In this document: positions 61,296 through 64,000 of the stretch, piece after piece
How positions within the stretch are numbered: position 1 is the first letter of the stretch
Layout of the letters: every line of letters begins with the position of its first letter
Assembly (NCBI GenBank): GCA_023213395.1
Contig: CM041465.1
Coordinates: 171,065,741-171,129,740, forward strand
DNA: 64,000 bases
Direction of reading: 5' to 3'
Source: Cycas panzhihuaensis
Lineage: Eukaryota; Cycadophyta
The notes under the pieces: model-generated
What the model saw: only the letters and a program-made list of their open reading frames with translations
What the model was told of the DNA's origin: nothing
Databases searched by the model: none
Program-made: the position numbers and the translations under genes

Positions 61296-62169
61296 TTCAT
61301 GTGCAATATAAATCTTTATGAAATTATAAGATCTAATGGTAAACTTTAATATCTAGTACAAATAAAGTGCAAAATATATTACATAATAGCCTAAAATTAA
61401 GCCCACAAAATAAGGATTCTTCTAGAATAGATGAAATTAAATTTTGAGTCCATATGGAAAAGATATAGGCAAAACTATAAATGTTGGTGCTAAAATTTTA
61501 AGATGGCTCTTTTAATTAAGTTTTAGCCCCTTTAAAAATGTGAACTTGGTCACTCTATCTCATGCATATGAGCTCTAGTGGACTTCACTTATAAATAAGC
61601 TAAGGTTTAATATTTATAACCCTGCATTATAAATGATAAAAGAAAAAAATTATATTATACTTATGCATTGATTAACTAACAAATGATGGTAGCCAATGGG
61701 GGTTCAAAGATGTATTTTGAACTCTATAGAACTCAAATTCATTGGAAATTGTAGAAGGGAATGTACCCCTACATTTACTTCAATTTCCCATTTAGAAAAA
61801 TGAATATTGCTACATGTGGAGGGAGATCCATGTTATTAAACATTGTATGGGAAATAATCAAGTGACAGATTGAGTGGCCACTTCATAGAGATAGTGTCTT
61901 TGATAAAATTAGATTATATAATTTGATCATTTAATGGTTAATAGCCATAAGAAATATCAATAGCTTTGGCTTGAATATGGTATTTCAAGCCCACAAAAAT
62001 CTCTAAATTATATGGAGACAACAAAACTTTCCTCACTACTTATTAATTATTAACAGAGTCAAAATTTACATCACTTGCATAGTGCCTTATTAAAGTAATT
62101 TCAAATCTATCACCCTTTTACTGTGGCTATATACATTCAAAATCTAAAATCTATGCACCATACACCATT

Positions 62170-62949
62170 CTTTGTTTAAGCATTCAAACTAGCATATAAT
62201 ATATTCCCATTCCTCAACCTCTTTATAGTCCTCTCTATAACTATATTTATTGAATTATTCCTTTTAGCATAACACTTATTTAAATAGTTTATATCAATTC
62301 CATAAATATAGCAAGTCAATACAAAATATCTTCCTCTACGTCTTCCTTAAGGTATAGGAGCTTTATTATTTCCTCTTCCATGAGATCTTCGTCTAGTATT
62401 TTTAGAACTTGAAACTTAAAAATTTTGAGCTTGAAAATTTTAAGAATATGTATTTCCCTGAGGATCCAGTCTCCCAAATCTTCCCCTTAAGCATGTTGTC
62501 AAGATAAATGGTTGCTTCATATTTTTATTGGAATTTTACTTTCTTTCCTCTTCTATGAGTAGCATGGAAAGTAATCAATCAATTATAAGTGTAGATAAGT
62601 CTCTAATGACTTCTATGGTTGTTGTAATATTCTCAAACTTCTTAGCTCTTGTTACACACCATAGAATTTTCTCTACAACTCTTTGTTCTAGGACTTGTTC
62701 CCTTAGAGCTTGTATTTAAATCACTACATCTTTAATTCTAATGATAAAGCCATTGATTAACTCATAAGCATATATTCTAAGGCTCTTAAAGTTCTTTTTA
62801 GTTGTTTTTAATATTATACTTGTTGTACCATCATAAGTTATTTTAAAAGTATCCCAAACTTGCTTAATAATTATTCCACTTGGAAGGCAAGGGTATACTT
62901 CTTCTTCTAGATTTGCATAAATAAATTCAGGTGTAAGAGCATTCTTCAT
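62170..62949 (-). pseudogene. Copia gag relic (UBN2-like), element 'F'
   Basis: Minus strand from 62949: LPSGIIIKQVWDTFKITYDG and TTSIILKTTKKNFKSLRIYA, which is the UBN2/copia gag pattern (VWDTL...YEGT). It continues past a stop as KILWCVTRAKKFENITTTIE, then VIRDLSTLIID (usual E..KDLST....EL). An Arg/Gly-rich stretch follows (SSKNTRRRSHGRGNN, about 62405-62360). A degenerate zinc knuckle (CYIYG....N....KC, with Tyr in place of the second Cys and the His lost) lies near 62315-62275. No pol follows. This gag type differs from those of B and D. Confidence 0.75.
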
Positions 62950-64000
62950 TTTATTTTTTGGAGTTGAAAAAGTAAAACATTTGACACTATGCCTTAAAAA
63001 CTTTTATTAGTTAATGAAATTTGCATTCTTATAGACCACCCGAAATAGTTCTTTCCATTATATTTGGGATAATAAATTTATATGAAGCCATTACAAAAGT
63101 TCACCTTAAATGCATATAAGACGGGCCACACATTCACACAGATATGTTAATAAGATGATAGATACCCTATCCTAGATTTTAGGACCTCCTTCTGCCTCTT
63201 AATCCTTTATAGGACTTAATATATAAATTATAATAAATTTCTTAATAAAATACTTTACTATAGCCTTCTAGGGTTTAAAACTCAATTTCCTTAGAGTTAA
63301 GAAATAAATTGAAAGATGATGTAGAGGGTGTAAAGGAAAATTTTATCTAGTTACCATATAGGGATTTAATATAAAGGCTCCACTTTAGAATAAAATTTCT
63401 CCATGAATATGGCACCAAAATATATCATATCATATATCAAAATGACTATTTTTGAGACAAGATTCCAAAATTTAGACTCTTTAGAAAATGGACTCCTAGA
63501 ACTTAAGATATTAAAGAAAATACATAGGTGCCCCTTTGTGAAAAATGAAATTGGGTGGATTAGGGTTTAACCCCTCTCAATAATTAGTGGTTGGATATAT
63601 TAGACTATTAAGGACTAGGAGCTAAAGTCACTAAGAGCTAATAGACTCTTAATAGAATTCTAATCTAGCTTAATTTTTTAAAATATTGTAAAATAAAAAT
63701 ATATATATATCTAGTGTTAAACATTTCACCTACATGTAAAAAATTCTTCCTCAGCCTAAAAAAAAGTTAAATAAACTCTATAAATAATAGATCAAATGAT
63801 ATTCGTATAGGTGAGGTTGAGGCACTAATGGATCACTCAATTTAGATTCCTCATGTACTTATAGTGGGTATAGACAAGTTACACACCATAGAGACTAAAT
63901 CTCCATGGAGCAACTTAAGATGACATAATCTCTAAAGGTAGAATGACTATGAGTGATGAATCCAAGGGCATACGTCTCCACACATAGTAGTGAACCAACA
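62950..64000. other. AT-rich right flank, probably leader/LTR remains of copia F
   Basis: No coding homology. Minus-strand TGGTGCCATATTCATGG near 63420-63404 resembles a decayed copia primer-binding site (TGGTATCAGAGCCATGG). That would put F's 5' LTR to the right, but no LTR ends can be fixed. Otherwise nothing seen. Confidence 0.35.

Larger units (their letters stand above)
58204..62169. other. AT-rich intergenic stretch, no gene seen
   Basis: No recognisable gene or element. Contains a 55 bp tandem duplication (58418-58527) and a microsatellite (61171-61295). A minus-strand 77-codon open frame at 60682-60915 with a Glu run shows no known domain and lacks supporting context. Confidence 0.5.

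Overview
This is plant nuclear DNA from a large, repeat-rich genome. The evidence is a plant-type LINE (DUF4283 ORF1), Ty1/copia elements primed by initiator Met tRNA, Tat/Ogre-like Ty3/gypsy elements with 2.7-2.9 kb LTRs, a plant mobile domain (PMD) gene, a plant NUP43-like fragment and a plant LRR receptor-kinase pseudogene. A gymnosperm or another very large seed-plant genome would fit, but that is only an impression. I see no intact host gene. Almost everything is decayed transposable element, with reading frames broken by stops and frameshifts.

The main result is a nested insertion stack reconstructed from matching target-site duplications (TSDs). Copia element 'D' (plus strand) has its 5' LTR at 354-786 and its gag-pol at 47554-51660. 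A LINE (minus strand, 3175 to about 47430) lies inside D's leader. The LINE is split by a solo gypsy LTR (5758-8526, TSD AGGCC) and by copia 'B' (minus, 12341-47407, TSD CTTAA). B's reverse transcriptase is split by gypsy 'C' (minus, 13682-41107, TSD TAATC). C's 3' LTR is split by gypsy 'A' (plus, 13959-30699, TSD GACGT/GACGC). That is five levels.

Gypsy A keeps the full order: LTR, primer-binding site, gag, protease, RT, RNase H, integrase, an antisense PMD gene, a second archaeal-type RNase H (aRNH), polypurine tract, LTR. C is an internal-deletion derivative that lost gag through most of integrase but kept the PMD gene and the aRNH. Copia B carries an antisense NUP43-like fragment between its primer-binding site and gag.

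Right of the stack are a 1.76 kb TA/TG/CA microsatellite where D's 3' end should be, a copia LTR with a triplicated primer-binding site (53491-53924), an LRR receptor-kinase pseudogene (56777-58203) and a minus-strand copia gag relic near 62.2-62.95 kb. The rest is AT-rich sequence with nothing I can identify.

None of the elements looks autonomous: catalytic residues of gypsy RT and integrase are replaced and frames are broken throughout. Coordinates of LTRs and TSDs were read by hand. Protein-family calls rest on recognised motifs, not on database searches.
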